The notes beneath the pieces were generated by a model. It was not told the origin of the DNA, made no database searches, and saw nothing but the letters and a program-made list of their open reading frames with translations. This document shows, in pieces, positions 1-12,100 of a stretch of DNA of 64,000 nt. A program made the position numbers and the translations under genes. The stretch comes from Isoetes taiwanensis (Eukaryota; Streptophyta; Lycopodiopsida; Isoetales; Isoetaceae): contig JAJEKV010000039.1 of assembly GCA_021234155.1 (NCBI GenBank), positions 11,853,077 to 11,917,076 on the forward strand. The letters run 5' to 3'. Numbering within the stretch: position 1 is the stretch's first letter; each line of letters begins with the position of its first letter.

Positions 1-84
1 CTGTAAAAAGTAAATTTTGTACTTTTACTTATACATATAAATATACATATTGGCCTTCAACCAAAAAAAAAAAAAAGTCTCTAT
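1..84 (+). mobile_element. 3' end of poly-A retroelement insertion (copy A)
   Basis: An AT-rich tail ends in an A run at 63-76, directly upstream of the LINE-A reverse transcriptase. It is the same 3' end as the complete insertion at 28406-29565 in copy B. Confidence 0.6.
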
Positions 85-899
85 AATTATTCCTTCCAAT
101 GAAGATGAGATTCTTAATATCCTGAAATCTTTTGGAAAAAGCAAATCTCCTGGTCCTGATGGTCTCCCCAGAATTCTATATTCATTTTTGGGATATTCTT
201 AAGTCTGATCTTCTTTCTATGGTTAGAGGACTTTGGGATGCAAACCATCTTCATCCTTCCATCTCGACTGGATTTATTGCTCTGATTCCTAAAGTGGATA
301 ATCCCACTGCTTTCTCTGAATGGAGACCTCTCTCCCTTACTAATACCTCATACAAGACTTGTGCCAAAATGCTAATAGGATCAAGGTTTACCTGCAAAAA
401 ACATCAGTCAATATCAATCTGCCTTTCTTCCAAATAGGTTCATTTTGGACAATTATATTGTAGCTATGGAAGGTCTTCATTGGAACAAAATATCCAATCA
501 AAATTGCGTGTTACTTAAATTGGATTTCAAGCATGCTTTTGATACTGTGAGACGGTATTTTCTAGACTATGTTCTTACTAAATTGGGCTTTCATCTGAAA
601 CTTAAGTTGCTTATTTATGGCCTCAATGTCAACTCTAATTCTAATGTTATCTTAAATGGCACACCTTCCCAATTCTTTCCATTATCTCGAGGTGTGAGAC
701 AAGGTTGTCCTCTTGCTCCATATCTTTTCCTAATTGTGGCAGATATGCTAATCAAGGCTATTCAGCATCTTCAAGCTTTAGGAAAGATCACTGATCCTAA
801 AATGCCAAATAGTGATACTTCCCTCACCATCTCCCAATATGCTGATGATACCTTTGCTTTTTTGGATGCTAAATGATGTTTACCTTCGTTTCTAGAATA
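77..899 (+). pseudogene. LINE-A reverse transcriptase, N-terminal and palm part (copy A)
   Basis: Non-LTR retrotransposon reverse transcriptase (L1-like clade), which copies element RNA at the target site. The reading begins near 80 with the finger motif KSKSPGPDGLP, then ALIPKVDNPTAFSEWRPLSL, then QSAFLPNRFILDNYIV around 405-450, the palm LKLDFKHAFDTV, GVRQGCPLAPYLF, and the catalytic box QYADDTF near 836-850. Frameshifts occur near 180 and 405, so it is read as three segments. The endonuclease and linker parts of this copy should lie left of the window. A 1.2 kb insertion follows at 900. Confidence 0.85.
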
Positions 900-909
900 G
901 AAGGTAAAC
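878..909. repeat. Perfect 10-bp hairpin at the insertion edge
   Basis: GTTTACCTTC and its exact reverse complement GAAGGTAAAC enclose a 12-base loop that contains TTCTAGAATA. It is also present near 30357-30388. It marks the left edge of the gag-like insertion. Confidence 0.7.
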
Positions 910-2121
910 AAAGTTCTCGAACTTCTACGACAGTTAGTAGTTAGTTAGTTCTATTATATGCTTTCTCTCCTTTTCTCTCTCATCAGCTCTCTAAGTACAT
1001 CTCCTGTTCTTTTTTTTTCCTAGTGTTTGGCCTGGCAATCATTTTGGTCTGCCAGTTTTGGCTCCTCCAAGTTTTAGTTCATCCTATTTGTTGCTTCAGC
1101 CAGTGGTCCATTGCGATTTGTGGGCATCAATTCCTTCATACCAAGTTTATGCTCCAGTTGCTTTCACGTTTTCCTTTTTTTGGCCTTTGGCCTCTTCTGG
1201 TGAACTTGCTGAATCTATGGCCCCTAAGGCCTGTGCAAATCTTGGGAAGAGGCATGGCAGTAATTCGGATCAGGTGCAGGAATTGCTTAAAGCTATGGAG
1301 AGCAGGTTAGAAGCTAAAATAGAAGATTTGATTGGCTCCAAGGCAAAAATGGTTGTGGTTTTAGAATCTAAGATTCAATTGTTGCATGAGGAGATTCAAC
1401 GGAAGAGCAGCAAAGCAAGAGTAGCAAAGCAATAGCAAAGCAAGTATCATGATAATATCAAACAGTTTGAGTTCTTGAATCAATTGGAGGACTTATTTGC
1501 AGATTTAGAATGCTATTTGCAGCAGCACAAGGCTCTTGATGCAGCAACCAAGGCCATCATTGAAAAAGGTACCTCTTCAATTTCTTTCAGGAAGAATTTG
1601 ATATGCATCAGAGATAGAGAAGGATCTAGAGTAGCAGAGTTGTATAAAATGGGAAATTTAACTCTTTCCGAGGTTAAAAAACATCCTGGAATGAGGTGGT
1701 CTTGCTCGTTTTTTTGGAGATCATTATTATTAGAGGATCTCTGGTAAGTCTGTTCAAGACTTGGTTTAAAGATTCTGGTCTGTTAGTTAACTTAAAGGAT
1801 GGTGTTGGACCCTAGCCACAAGATGAAGAGCAACAAAGATGGCAAGTCAATCATATGTGCTTCAATTTCAACTTCATTTTATGTATTTTTCACCCAACAA
1901 GGCTTAGTCAGCATGAGGGTTTAGACGCTATCATGTTTTATAGCTCTAGCATAGATTAGTGTTACCATTATTGCCACGGTTTTTCCTCGAAAACCTGAAA
2001 GGGCGTGGTTTTTTAATCACGGCCATAATGGTTTCACTATCTTATATTAAATGTATTGATTTTGGTTATGAAAAGGAGATGCCCAGAGCAGAGCATTCTT
2101 GTCTTTGGTTCCCCGGAGAAG
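900..2121 (+). mobile_element. Insertion with gag-like ORF inside LINE-A (copy A)
   Basis: The LINE-A reverse transcriptase breaks off just after its YADD box and resumes at 2131. Between them lies this 1.2 kb block, bracketed by TTCTAGAATA at 890-899 and 2122-2131, which I read as a 10-bp target-site duplication. The block has a pyrimidine-rich leader (960-1020), one ORF frame with an internal TAG, and a 3' section with an imperfect inverted repeat (ACCATTATTGCC ... GGCCATAATGGT, about 1960-2034). I find no clear LTRs and no poly-A tail, so the class is uncertain. Confidence 0.6.
1058..1747 (+). CDS. Coiled-coil gag-like protein with internal UAG (copy A)
   Basis: I do not recognise a named family. 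The frame encodes about 230 codons with one in-frame TAG at 1433-1435. Before the stop is a charged heptad-rich segment (ELLKAMESRLEAKIEDLI, then ESKIQLLHEEIQ), a probable coiled coil. After it is a mostly helical region (LEDLFADLECYLQQHKALDA, then a short basic RDREGSRVAELYK). It lies within an insertion in a LINE, so a gag-like or ORF1-like structural protein is plausible. Copy B keeps the same frame and the same stop. The stop may be a mutation, a read-through site or part of a local AGCAAAGCAA repeat. The true start is unclear; an internal ATG at 1218 is another candidate. Confidence 0.4.
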
Positions 2122-3702
2122 TTCTAGAATATGTCTAATATTGAGTCCTTTCTTGAGATCATTAGCCAATTCTCTGCTGCCTCTGGTGTTCATTTGAATC
2201 TAGCCAAATGTACTATTATTGGTGACATCAGTCATTCAAATTTTGCTAATATTAGGGTTCTAAACTGCAATCAAGCTTCTGTGCTATTAGGCATGCCTCT
2301 CTCTCTGACTACTTGCTTGAAAGGCCTTTGGCAACCTATTGTCGATAGAATGATTATAGAAACTACTTATCTTTTGCAGGCAGAATTCTAATTGCAAATT
2401 CTGTCTTGGCTAGTTCCCATATATATTTCTCTTCTGCTCTAGTTGCTCCGAAGGGTATTTATAATGAGATAGAGAAAATTATGAGAAACTTCATTTGGAA
2501 TGGCTCCCACTTGGTTAATTGGAATTCTGTGTCTAGAGCAAAGAATCTAAGAGGATTAGATTGTAACGATATCTACATGCAAGCTTGTGCTTTAGCTGGT
2601 AAATATATCTAGAGATCTATTATTAATAACACTAGTCCTTCCTCCCACTTTATCAAATTTTGGTTATCTTGCTCGTATCCTGATGGTCATCCTTCAATTG
2701 CTCATATCATTCCTGACTCTTGTTTCAATGAATTACATTAAGGGCCTAACACATCTCCTTTGATGCGAAATATTATCATGGCTTGGAATAAGGCTTATAC
2801 ATGTTTGATCATGCTACTCTCAGGATCTTAATTTGCAGATGACTATTTTTTAGACTCTAGTTCTTATGAACCATCCTTATAAGGTTCTAGCTTTGAGACA
2901 CCCAAGAATCTATAAGAAATGGTCAGATAAAGGTTTAATTGTTATAAATGATCTCTACATCAATAATAAGCTTATGTCTTGGACTTTTTTGAGAAATATT
3001 GTCCATGGCACCTCTAGTGACAAAAAGATATATCTTCATCTCAAGTCTATCCTCCCTGATACATGGTTGAACCAGTTAGTTCCTAAAGCTATTAACTTGG
3101 AGTTTGAATGGTAAATGCATATATAAGATTAGTAAAATTTACTCCATCATCAACAGATCTGACATCCCTCTTAAAGCTATCTCTAAGTGATCTATTTCTG
3201 AGGAGGAAGGTAAAGTCCTTTTTCAGGAAGTTTAGAACTCTTTTTGCTTCCTTGAGGTTAGCTTCTTCATTTGACTTATTGCTCAAAGGAGTATCCCTAA
3301 CCTTCAAGCTATCTCAAGTAGATATAATAATATTTCTGCAGGTTGTTTGCAAGATGAAAGTATTGATCATATTTTTTGATGTCCTCAATTGGCTCCTTTC
3401 TGGTCTTGCTTTAGAGATAAATTTGGTGCTCTTTTCCCCTCTTTAATGGCTGGTAATTCGCTATCTTTCATTCAAAACAAATGCACTTTTGCTAACACTA
3501 TCATGTTTATTGCTCTATGGAATATTTGGAAAGCTAGGAATAGGATGGTGTATGGCAATAAAAAGTTTTCTATCTTTTGGATTAAAATGCATTTCTAGCT
3601 GTTCACAAAAGGAAATTTGCTGATAAATATGACAGGAAGTGGAATTCTATTGGAGTATTTAAGGGTTCTTTTGATTTTTGTCTCAAATCTAAATGTCATT
3701 GA
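2122..3702 (+). pseudogene. LINE-A reverse transcriptase thumb and C-terminal region (copy A)
   Basis: This continues the ORF2 interrupted at 899. From 2131 it reads SNIESFLEIISQFSAASGVH, the usual region after YADD, then NLAKCTIIG, and a thumb with NEIEKIMRNFIWNG near 2470-2510. The C-terminal part includes SDIPLKAISK-like and CLQDESIDHIFFDCPQLAPF-like stretches (3150-3420), typical of the zf-RVT region of plant LINEs. It ends with a stop at 3700-3702. Several frameshifts split it. LINE-B begins immediately after on the other strand. Confidence 0.8.
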
Positions 3703-4312
3703 TTCTAATTCTATTTTTCTTTACATATGGAACCGAGCTCCAAAAGAAAAGCACCCATCTAATTCTTAATTTGGTCTGATGAGCTCCTCCCAAATTGAGG
3801 TTCATAAACCTCATCCAGCCTGTGATCATCCTCAAAATTGTATTTGATGCATTGCATATTTTGTGTCCTAGCATTAAAATCTCCTACTAACATGACCTGC
3901 CCTTTGTCTTGAAATTCCTGAATCTGCAATGTAAGAGCATGTTATGGATGATCGGGTCCATTCCTTCCTGTCCATATATTTTCATATTTAGCGGCGCATA
4001 GTAACAGGCCATCAAGAAGATGGGATAGGATGTTCCAATTCTCATCAGCATGAATTGGTTGTGTACGTCTTTTCTTACCACTGCAATGTTTGACATCAAT
4101 CGGACATACAATGCTATGCCTCCAAAACCACGACCCATGCATGAATCTTTCATGTTCCATACTGCGTCTACAAAGTCAAAACCTGTCAGATCTGGTAGAG
4201 AGCTTGATTGGTGCTGCCATGTTTCCAAGAAAATCATTATATCTGAATTTTTCCATATATCTATTGTAACATCTGTTTTAGCCTGTTGCAATCCATGAAT
4301 ATTCCAGCACAT
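3703..4312 (-). pseudogene. LINE-B ORF2 endonuclease domain, 3'-truncated (copy A)
   Basis: Apurinic-like endonuclease of a non-LTR retrotransposon, the enzyme that nicks target DNA to prime reverse transcription. The protein starts MCWNIHGLQQAKTDVTID near 4312, shortly after the ORF1 stop, which is the usual ORF1-ORF2 arrangement. It carries IMIFLETW, GFGGIALYVR and, past a stop near 3885, VGDFNARTQNMQCIKYNF and SSSDQ. The GDFN box is a catalytic motif of the family. The sequence then runs into the 3' end of LINE-A, so the reverse transcriptase half is missing. A premature stop sits after about 140 codons. Confidence 0.8.
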
Positions 4313-4333
4313 GACCTTCAGGTTCTCGTTTCC

Positions 4334-4993
4334 CTATTCTGATCTCCTCCTTTTTGTTATGATTGCTTTTCCAAAGCGGTCCAGGTAAGCAACGAAACCC
4401 TCATCTCTGGCTTCTTTTATTTTGGCTAATTCTTGCTTCCTATGTTCCAGTTGAGATGGGGTAAGATCAAAACCCAGCCAGATTTTATATCCTTTCAGAG
4501 CTGCACGGTGTTGTAAGATTCTGTCTCTGGCTTCTTTATCTTTGAATCTCACCATAATTGCCCTTGAGAAATTACCTGGTTTCCCTAATCTCCTGCTGTA
4601 CACTACACTAGGATCATGTACATGCATTATATCTTTAAAGAAAAGACTCATCGTTTGGTTTATTTTTTCGCCATCTTCTTCTTTCAGGCCTGATATCTTG
4701 AGATTTCGTGCTCTATTCTCTTGGTCTCGAGATTCAGCAGATGCCTCTTTATCATGTTTGTCTAGTTGTTGCTTTGTTGCTGCAGCCACCACATTCGTAA
4801 TTGCAGCCAAATCTAGAACCCTAGAGTCATGATGTGTAGAGAGAGCCTCTCTCAATTCAGCATTTTGATTGCTCAGAATTTTGTTTTGAGCAATGACTTC
4901 TCCCATCATCCGTTTTAATTCAGCCATCTCCGATTTCATTTCCAGCATCAGATTTAACAGGTTCTCTATACTCTTCGGTGCTTGGAGAGCCAT
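4334..4993 (-). CDS. LINE-B ORF1 protein (copy A), intact 219 aa
   Basis: An L1-type ORF1 RNA-binding chaperone. Residues about 10-55 form a heptad-rich coiled coil (LMLEMKSEMAELKRMMGEVI), expected to trimerise. Residues about 92-165 look like an RRM-type domain (NLKISGLKEEDGEKI, YSRRLGKPGNFSRAIMVRF), followed by a C-terminal domain (FDLTPSQLEHRKQELAKIK). It ends in a basic tail, KRRRSE. The frame is open from ATG at 4991-4993 to TAG at 4334-4336. ORF2 follows 21 bases downstream on the same strand. The copy B counterpart is riddled with indels at CAG/CTG sites, so this copy gives the better reading. Confidence 0.85.
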   Translation of the reverse strand: MALQAPKSIENLLNLMLEMKSEMAELKRMMGEVIAQNKILSNQNAELREALSTHHDSRVLDLAAITNVVAAATKQQLDKHDKEASAESRDQENRARNLKISGLKEEDGEKINQTMSLFFKDIMHVHDPSVVYSRRLGKPGNFSRAIMVRFKDKEARDRILQHRAALKGYKIWLGFDLTPSQLEHRKQELAKIKEARDEGFVAYLDRFGKAIITKRRRSE

Positions 4994-4999
4994 TTGGCT

Positions 5000-6720
5000 T
5001 TTTACTTTTCCCCATCAGGGAGGCCTACGGGTGTACCATGTGTGTCTTCACATTATTTGTGAGAATTTAGAGGAGGCAATCAATTCTTCTCCTCTAAGTG
5101 CATGCTTACATATGCCCAGGTGCATTTTTAGAGCACCATGCCATGCCTCTATGTCTCATTTATCTCCTGGTTAGAATGTGCGAACATTCTTGTAGCAAAA
5201 ACCCACTGACAAATGTTCTTAGTCCACCCTTTACTCATGTAGGTGGCCAATTTTGGATACTAAGGGTACTTGTTTACCAACTCTTCTAGTTTCTTGATTG
5301 TTTCTTTTCTAACTGCCTCCCTGTACTCCTCACCATATACATTGTCTCCTCTTGGACCCTCTATCCTGTTCATAATATTCCCAAGTTCTTTGACATTTCA
5401 TTCCTTGCCACCTTGTTTCTTACATTCTTGCATTGCCACTTAATTCATGCTCTTCTCACGTGCCAAATGCAAATTTGGACGGGCACACTTGGGAAAACCT
5501 ATAGAAACATGCAAGCTTAGTCCACAAGAAGATGGAAGGAAGATGGAAGGAAGAGCAACTTACATTCTTCACGACCTTGATTTCAGCATGATCATCATCA
5601 GTAATGATGCAAGAAGGATTCCATTAGAATCATCCTTGCACAAGTTATCCTTTAGAGCTTGCAGTCATATTGTTATAGGTCTAGTCTTTTGAGAATTGGT
5701 CAGAACATAAGCCAATCGCAAACCATTGCAATGGTCATCGAATGCAATAAGCGTGAAAAGGTAGAATTTGTACACAAATGACATCAAATGAGATCAAATT
5801 AGAAGTTAGATCTGCTATAACTGTCAGAGAAGGAACACCTCTTGTCATTAGTTTTCAAAGTTGAGTCCATGCGGATTGCTCTATTTTTGCCAAACCTCAA
5901 CATATTCTCTCTTTGAATTGGAGTCATAACTCCCCATTGAAACAAGTCCCCTTGTTGATAGAGGAACACGGATTCTTGCATTAGAGGAAATTTGAGATCT
6001 CATTTCATCCCCATAAGAATCCTCCAATGGAATGGCTACCCTCTATTAACTGCAATTAATGCAGCACCAACAACTTCATTGCTGTCGTTTTCCCCCCATA
6101 ACTTTTGATCCACTTGTCAAAATGTTGCGGCGTTTATTGCATTAGATGCGGAATGAAAAGATCTTTCCAATGATATATGGTTATGATGTATTTCAATATG
6201 GTCATATGCGTTAACCTTAAAAAAATACGATTTTTTGCTTATTTCTTATATATTTATATCGTAAAAGATGTATGAATGGGTTATCACTAGATAGATCTTG
6301 TGAAGACGAACCCATTGCTACAAAAAGTTTTTGAATCGGAGTTCTGGATCAAAAGTTATAATGAAAAAATGATACCACAAAAGTTAATTGCAGTTGCATT
6401 AATTACAGGTTGCCACATAATACTGGAATAAGATATACTGGAGCTTTTCTCTTATTGGACAGTTTAAAAAGCTGACATGGCATTTTAAGCATCCCTTAAT
6501 GGGACAAAATGTGATCTCATTTTTCCTCTAATGATGTTGCTGCAACCACATGTTGATGCTAGTAGGAAGGTCTTCATGTAGCTTCTATGTGTTACATACA
6601 AACCACATGCTTTCAGTATTGTAAGTAGTGTGTCATCTACACTTCCCCTTCTATGGACATCAAGCTTCAATCTCCACCTCTTTTCCTGCATATTCATGAC
6701 ACTATGTAGTTGTGCCAATG
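5000..6720 (-). pseudogene. Degenerate SWIM/MULE-type transposase (copy A)
   Basis: Fragments on the minus strand read like the DDE core of plant MULE/SWIM transposases. From 5981 down: VFLYQQGDLFQWGVMTPIQR, RAIRMDSTLKTNDK (a candidate first catalytic D in MDST), FYLFTLIAFDDHCNGLRLAY and VLTNSQKT. Lower down come KKLEELVNKYP, YMSKG, NQEIN and AWHGALKMHLGICKHALRG, resembling the NQ..N.AIE..H..LK block of such proteins. An N-terminal piece (LKLDVHRRGSVDDTLLTILK) may lie at 6485-6718. Stops and frameshifts break it, so it is not functional as written. The exact family is uncertain. Confidence 0.5.
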
Positions 6721-7106
6721 CACAAGCTTTTCTCTAATCCACTCTTTCATTTCTTGGGAGATCCAAGGTGTCAAATTGAACTTGATTCCTTTCTCTGGGT
6801 CAATTAACTTACCATGGCAAACACATCTTAGAGATTCTTATGATCAAACCCATGATAAGTTACATGAGAGCAATCTACAACAAGATAGGGTTGTTTAGCG
6901 TGAAATGACCTTGGCAGCCCCTATTGCATCCTCTCCCCTCTCAACCCCTTTTCCTCACGTGCGCCCGGTGGACATGGTCCATCTTCAACCACATATTTGT
7001 TTGATGTTTTGTCTTGAGGTCCATCGTGCACCAATATCGAATTATGTCCAACAAGTTATTGTGTAAAGCATATGTACTAATGCTAAACTCAAGACAACAG
7101 CAATGC

Positions 7107-7570
7107 TTAATCCAAGCTCTTGAACCCCACTACAATGATTCCTACCATAAACATTACAACCAAATCAATGAAGTAAGCATACCTCCTCAATGTCATATAA
7201 GAATCTTTTGTTGGTCTTGTTGATACTCTTTTGGGAATGGAACTCCTCAAGTAAAAGCGCAAGGTGCCTCCCGCAGTTCTTTTGTTCTCCAATAATGAAG
7301 TCTTCAGCGTGGTGGTAGGGATGTAGCGAGGTCCAAACTAGTGTATATTCACCTCCTTGAAGAGTAGTTATCGATGCTCCTCGGGGAAACCCGGTGGATA
7401 TTGCTATGGTCATATAAGCTATTGGGTGGTGATTCTAGTTGTATTTCAGCCACAGCGACAAAAGGGAATTCGGATGGAAGCTACAAATTGAAAACAAAAT
7501 TTGGGAGGGAGGGGGCATCCATTGCATACACAGGCTATTTTACGCTCCAAATCATCCATGGCCGATTCGA
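7107..7570 (-). pseudogene. Small unknown two-exon gene, corrupted copy A
   Basis: This is the counterpart of the better-preserved gene at 36605-37057. Here the frame is lost at CAG/CTG sites; for example CTGATGCTCCTCAGG in copy B appears as CGATGCTCCTCGGGG at 7372-7386. The 3' part still reads RVSTRPTKDSYMTLRRYAYF. I treat the breaks as probable sequencing error. Confidence 0.4.
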
Positions 7571-7764
7571 GGCATGCGGCCGGGATGAGAGGAGAATTGT
7601 GTAAGACCCAGGGATTTTGGAGGCTGGTCTCACGGATTACACGTATCAAAATCCTACTAGTTGGGAATTTGTGCATGGCACAGCACTTTCAAAGGTGACC
7701 GTCAGATGGGTCCGCGCTCTATCCTCGATCATCGATTCACTAAGGTAATCTCTAGAAATCACCT

Positions 7765-8345
7765 CTATCGTGAGGGGATCGGGAAGAAAGAATAAACATT
7801 ATGCGATCGGATCTAGGTATGGACAACATGGGGATCCTAGAGGAGGGAACACGGACATGGGATCTGGGAGGAGGGGATCACGGTGGCGGAATCGCAGGCG
7901 TCGCCAGTTGGATCCACGGGGAGGGGACGGGGATAACAATTTTGCTACAACCGGGGAAGGAGGGGGGATAACCACTCTGGATCCCAGGAGAGGTTATGAC
8001 CAAATCCGGAGGGATCCCTAGGGAGGGATCTTCGTGGTGATCCCGGTGATCCTAGAGGATGGGATCACAACCGCCATGGTGGGGATCCGGGAGGAGGGAT
8101 AACCCTTGCAAATCAAGGGTAGGTTATCGGCCAGAGCGAGGAGGATCTCGGGGAGGGATCTCAGATGTTGATCTGGATCTCAGGTGGACAAGCGAGATTT
8201 GTGAGGGATTGGGCGGCCCATATGATATGAAAGGTATTTGGGTTGTGCGATGCAGAAATGGGGGAATGCGGGGAATGGATTACGGCGAGGAAGGGGTGGG
8301 GATCTAGAGGGCGTTATTTCCGCCAGGGATACCCAAAACCGGGGT
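7765..8345. repeat. GGATCC/GAGGAGGGGAT minisatellite (copy A, degraded reading)
   Basis: A purine-rich run of degenerate repeats around GGATCCYAGAGGAGGGGAT-like units. The same block is cleaner at 37258-37860. ORFs across it are low-complexity glycine/arginine artefacts. Confidence 0.7.
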
Positions 8346-9149
8346 AAATATATCCTCCGTGATGAAGTGGATCTAGTGGGTGTATATGAATCTTAGATCC
8401 ATGTCTTAGATCTGTTTTAGTCACTGCTCTAGCCAATGTCCATCTAACATATCCACTTAGATCTTTAACTAGGATTGTCAATTCATTGTCTATTTTTTAG
8501 TTAAAGGTATTGTGCCCTGGAGGGACCATTACAAAAGTAAGTGGCCAGAGCGAGCAAGCTCCGTTGAGCCTCGCGTAGTAGCCTCTCTAGGCACAAGCTA
8601 AAATAATGGGCAAGGGGTACGCAATTATACTAGCAGCTCTTAGAGATGTGGAAGTGGATGACATCACGAGGAGAAGTTATTGGAAGTAATTCAGACCTAT
8701 AAAACGTTGTAATCGTTCCCCCGAAACGTTGTAATCGTTCCCCAAACAATACGGGTCAATATTCAATGAATTCAAACGAACCCAATTGGCATTAACCATT
8801 CTCAATGCACACATAATAACAAAATCAATTGCGCAGACTTCATAACAGAAAAATTATGAAGTTGATAAATTCTTCCACATGGTTCAAACTTAGCATATAT
8901 AGCCATCAAAAAAATTACCCAGTAGTAGTGCTTACATATTATGTGCTTAGATATTATATTTATGGAGCCAAACATATTTGGAGGCGACGCATTCTACATT
9001 TGGAAATCCCTTTATTATATCTCATATCACACACATGGCAGACCCGATTGGGACCTGGTGAGACAGTCCTTACAATTATTTGTTGTAATGGATTAGATAA
9101 ATGGCAATGAGGTAGTTGAACCTCGTATATTTTGGGGCAGGTTAAGTAA
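8346..9149. other. Intergenic, 3' side of the TPX2-domain gene (copy A)
   Basis: No coding signal was recognised. It contains a two-unit tandem repeat of about 21 bp around ACGTTGTAATCGTTCCCC at 8703-8743. It is nearly identical to copy B (37854-38657) and probably includes the gene's 3' UTR. Confidence 0.6.
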
Positions 9150-12100
9150 TCAGCCCACTGAATTGATGCACTTAACCTTCTTATGGTGCAAAACATGAAA
9201 ATTTGGCTCCTTTGGAATCGTCAAGCGTTTTGAAGATCTAAATACAAAAACGATAATGAGTTTCTAATTCCAATGGAGCTCTAAAATAATTGTAAGTAAC
9301 AGAAGAACCTCTTTGGGATGAAAGGTCGATCAAAGTAAGGCATCAGCTGAGCATGTGGTACCATTTCTCTCCTCATTCTTTTTATTTCCTCCTGCTCTGC
9401 AATCTGCAAAACATAAACAAATAGAGTATCACGCACATTGTTATGAACAACATCTACTGAGAAAACAAAAAAGTGATTTATCTACCTGTTGCAATCTTTC
9501 CTCTTCCTGTCTCTGTAGCTCTAGGAAGTGTAATTTTGCAGACATCTGGATATAAATAAATCAGACCAATGAGTGATATAAATAATGCAATGCAGTAGAA
9601 AGTCTGAACATACATAATTATCAAACTCAGCACGTTCAGCTGCTCTATCTCGAGTCCAAAGCTTAAAATCAGCTGGAACGGTATTCTCTTTTATTGGTGG
9701 TTTGGGTGGAATCTGTGACAAGATCAAGATAAAAGGTCTCATATGGTTTGCTATACAATCAACCAAAAAGAAGATTCTTAGGAAAGTCAGAACTGCAAGT
9801 CAGACCTCTGGCTCATCCGTTGTCCATGGTAGACCTTGTGCTACTGGAATTCTTTGTTTTTTCTCTTCAGAGAATAGTTTCTCCAACTTCTTTGTAAACT
9901 CATACTCTTTCCTTGCTCCTCGTTTCTACAAAATTGAAAGTGAGGTGCACATACTTAGAGTTTAATTTACTGTTAATCTTAATTATTTACTGGAAATTTG
10001 CCTACCTCAGTTCGAAGAGCAAAAGGTTGTACTATCGTGACTTTATGTTTCCTTTGATGTGCACCATCTAGGCTTGAATTGGTTGAATCTGCTTGAAACA
10101 TTGATGAATTGCATGTTGAAACTCCAGCTCCATCAGCCTAATGCAAAAGATGGGCAGCTTAATAGTAAGTATAATCTTAAATGCATAACTGACATCTTAA
10201 TATAGATCAGGCAGCTTACCTCACACTCATATCCAGTACTTGCGTCAGTCTGCTCACTTCTGTTATTGGCCTCCATTAAACAAGAGACATGCCTGTAGCA
10301 GACACTATTTTAGGTTAGATAGATTGCTATTAAAGAATATGAGGTTCAGGTTTTAAGGAAGTTTGCCTTACCGAGATTGCACATTATCTTTTCGATCAAG
10401 TGTTGAATCTACTGCATTGAGTTCCTTCTTGTCAGAACTGTGATGCCTCTGCCCATTTATAGATTGAGGTTGTGAAGAATTCATATAGATCTGATCAGCA
10501 TCACCATCATATACTGAAAATCGCGCGTTTTCACCTTCTCCATGATCATTCCAAGCCCTGACCTTATTGATAGATCTTGTGAAGGAAAATGAAGTGTTAT
10601 CACCCAGCTCTTCTCTAACAAATACCGGCGGAGAGCATTTGCTCATCTCTTGCAACGAATTGGACTCTTGTCGCATCATGTTTTCAAATGCCTCTACCAA
10701 ATTTTGTATCTTCTTTGAAACCTTCAATGGTGATCTCTTCAATCCATTTCCAGGCAATGCAGAATCACTTGGCTTGTCAGCAAATTTTTTCTCGGGTAGG
10801 GTATGGTCATCTGCCTTGCCAACATCATTACTCTGAGCAAGATCATTTCCCACTTTGGCATAATTCTGTATTAATTTACTTGGTTCATGCTCTTCACATG
10901 TCCCTTCTTCAGTTTTCTGTTGATTAGCGCAAATTGGCGCAGCCCATATATGCTCCTGCAGACCCATTGATATTATTTCAATTTTCTCGCCCTTTAAGCA
11001 GCCATGTTCTCTTACTTCCATCTTTTCTGAAGGATGACATGATCCAACATTATCATCAATGTCAGAGCTTCCATGGTCGCATAATACTGTCAATGATATA
11101 TAATCAGCTAGCTCGTATTCCATTCCATTTTCTCCTGTGCATCTATAATCAAGCCCCTCAGCAACATCTTTAGTATCTGATTCATCCGTTTTAACATCTG
11201 ATTCACTCCTCTGTACATCAGACTCAACAGACCCATGTGTACTACACTCATAATTGAAAGTTACAAGATTATCACTATCAGTTGCAAAATCTTTTTCGCA
11301 TGTTTCTTCAATAACTATAAAAGGTGATAATTCAACAACGTTACCGTCTATAACAGACTTCTCCCTGTTATCCTCGTCTTTATAGTCTAATGCATAAGAA
11401 GAGTGAAGGAGATCATGTTCACGGTAATTTTCTTCTACATCACCACAAGTTTGAGGTTGATCCTCCACAGGACATTCTGCTGCTTGAGAAAATGCCTCCT
11501 CTGCTTGAGTTTGCTCCTCTTGTCTTGCATTCTGGTCTATAGAATTGCATGCAGACTGGTGCAATTCATTCAATGTCTCATTCTCCCTGTAATCTAACAC
11601 ATGAGAAACAAGACCATGCTCACAGTGATTTTCTTTTATGCCAACACCATCTTGCACTTGATCATCTTCAGCGCAACTTACTCCTTGCAAAAAGAATTCC
11701 TCTGCTTCACTCTGCTCCTTGGTGCTTTCATTCTGTTCTATAAAAATGCATGCAGAGTAAGAATTTCTAGCTACCCCTCCCCTCCTTTTCGAACGGATTT
11801 GAGTCTTCAAGAAACCCAGATGCTCTGGAAGCTCACTACCTGCTTGTTCAAGCAAATGCCGTTTGGATATCAAAAACTTCCTTTGAGGCACAGATGCCGG
11901 AAGTGCATAATCTGGATTATTTGCTGCACATCGTGGAGACCTACAGAAATGGCGACGAATGAAAACTGGAACCTGTGGGGAGGAATGTTTTTCTTCAACA
12001 CGGCACCCATTAGATACCTCCCCTTTGATCTCATGTAAAGCATGGCCTTTTGAATTTGTGGCCCTGTGCACAAGCTTCGTCGACTCATCGCTTAACAAAT

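Noticed and set aside
1-5000. Twin-priming inversion linking LINE-A and LINE-B into one element
   Set aside because: The order of the sense and inverted parts is the reverse of twin priming, and LINE-A has its own, different endonuclease at 23263.
7770-8307. Gly/Arg-rich ORFs (for example 7770-8021 and 8059-8307, +)
   Set aside because: They are translations of the GGATCC minisatellite and are not conserved in frame in copy B.
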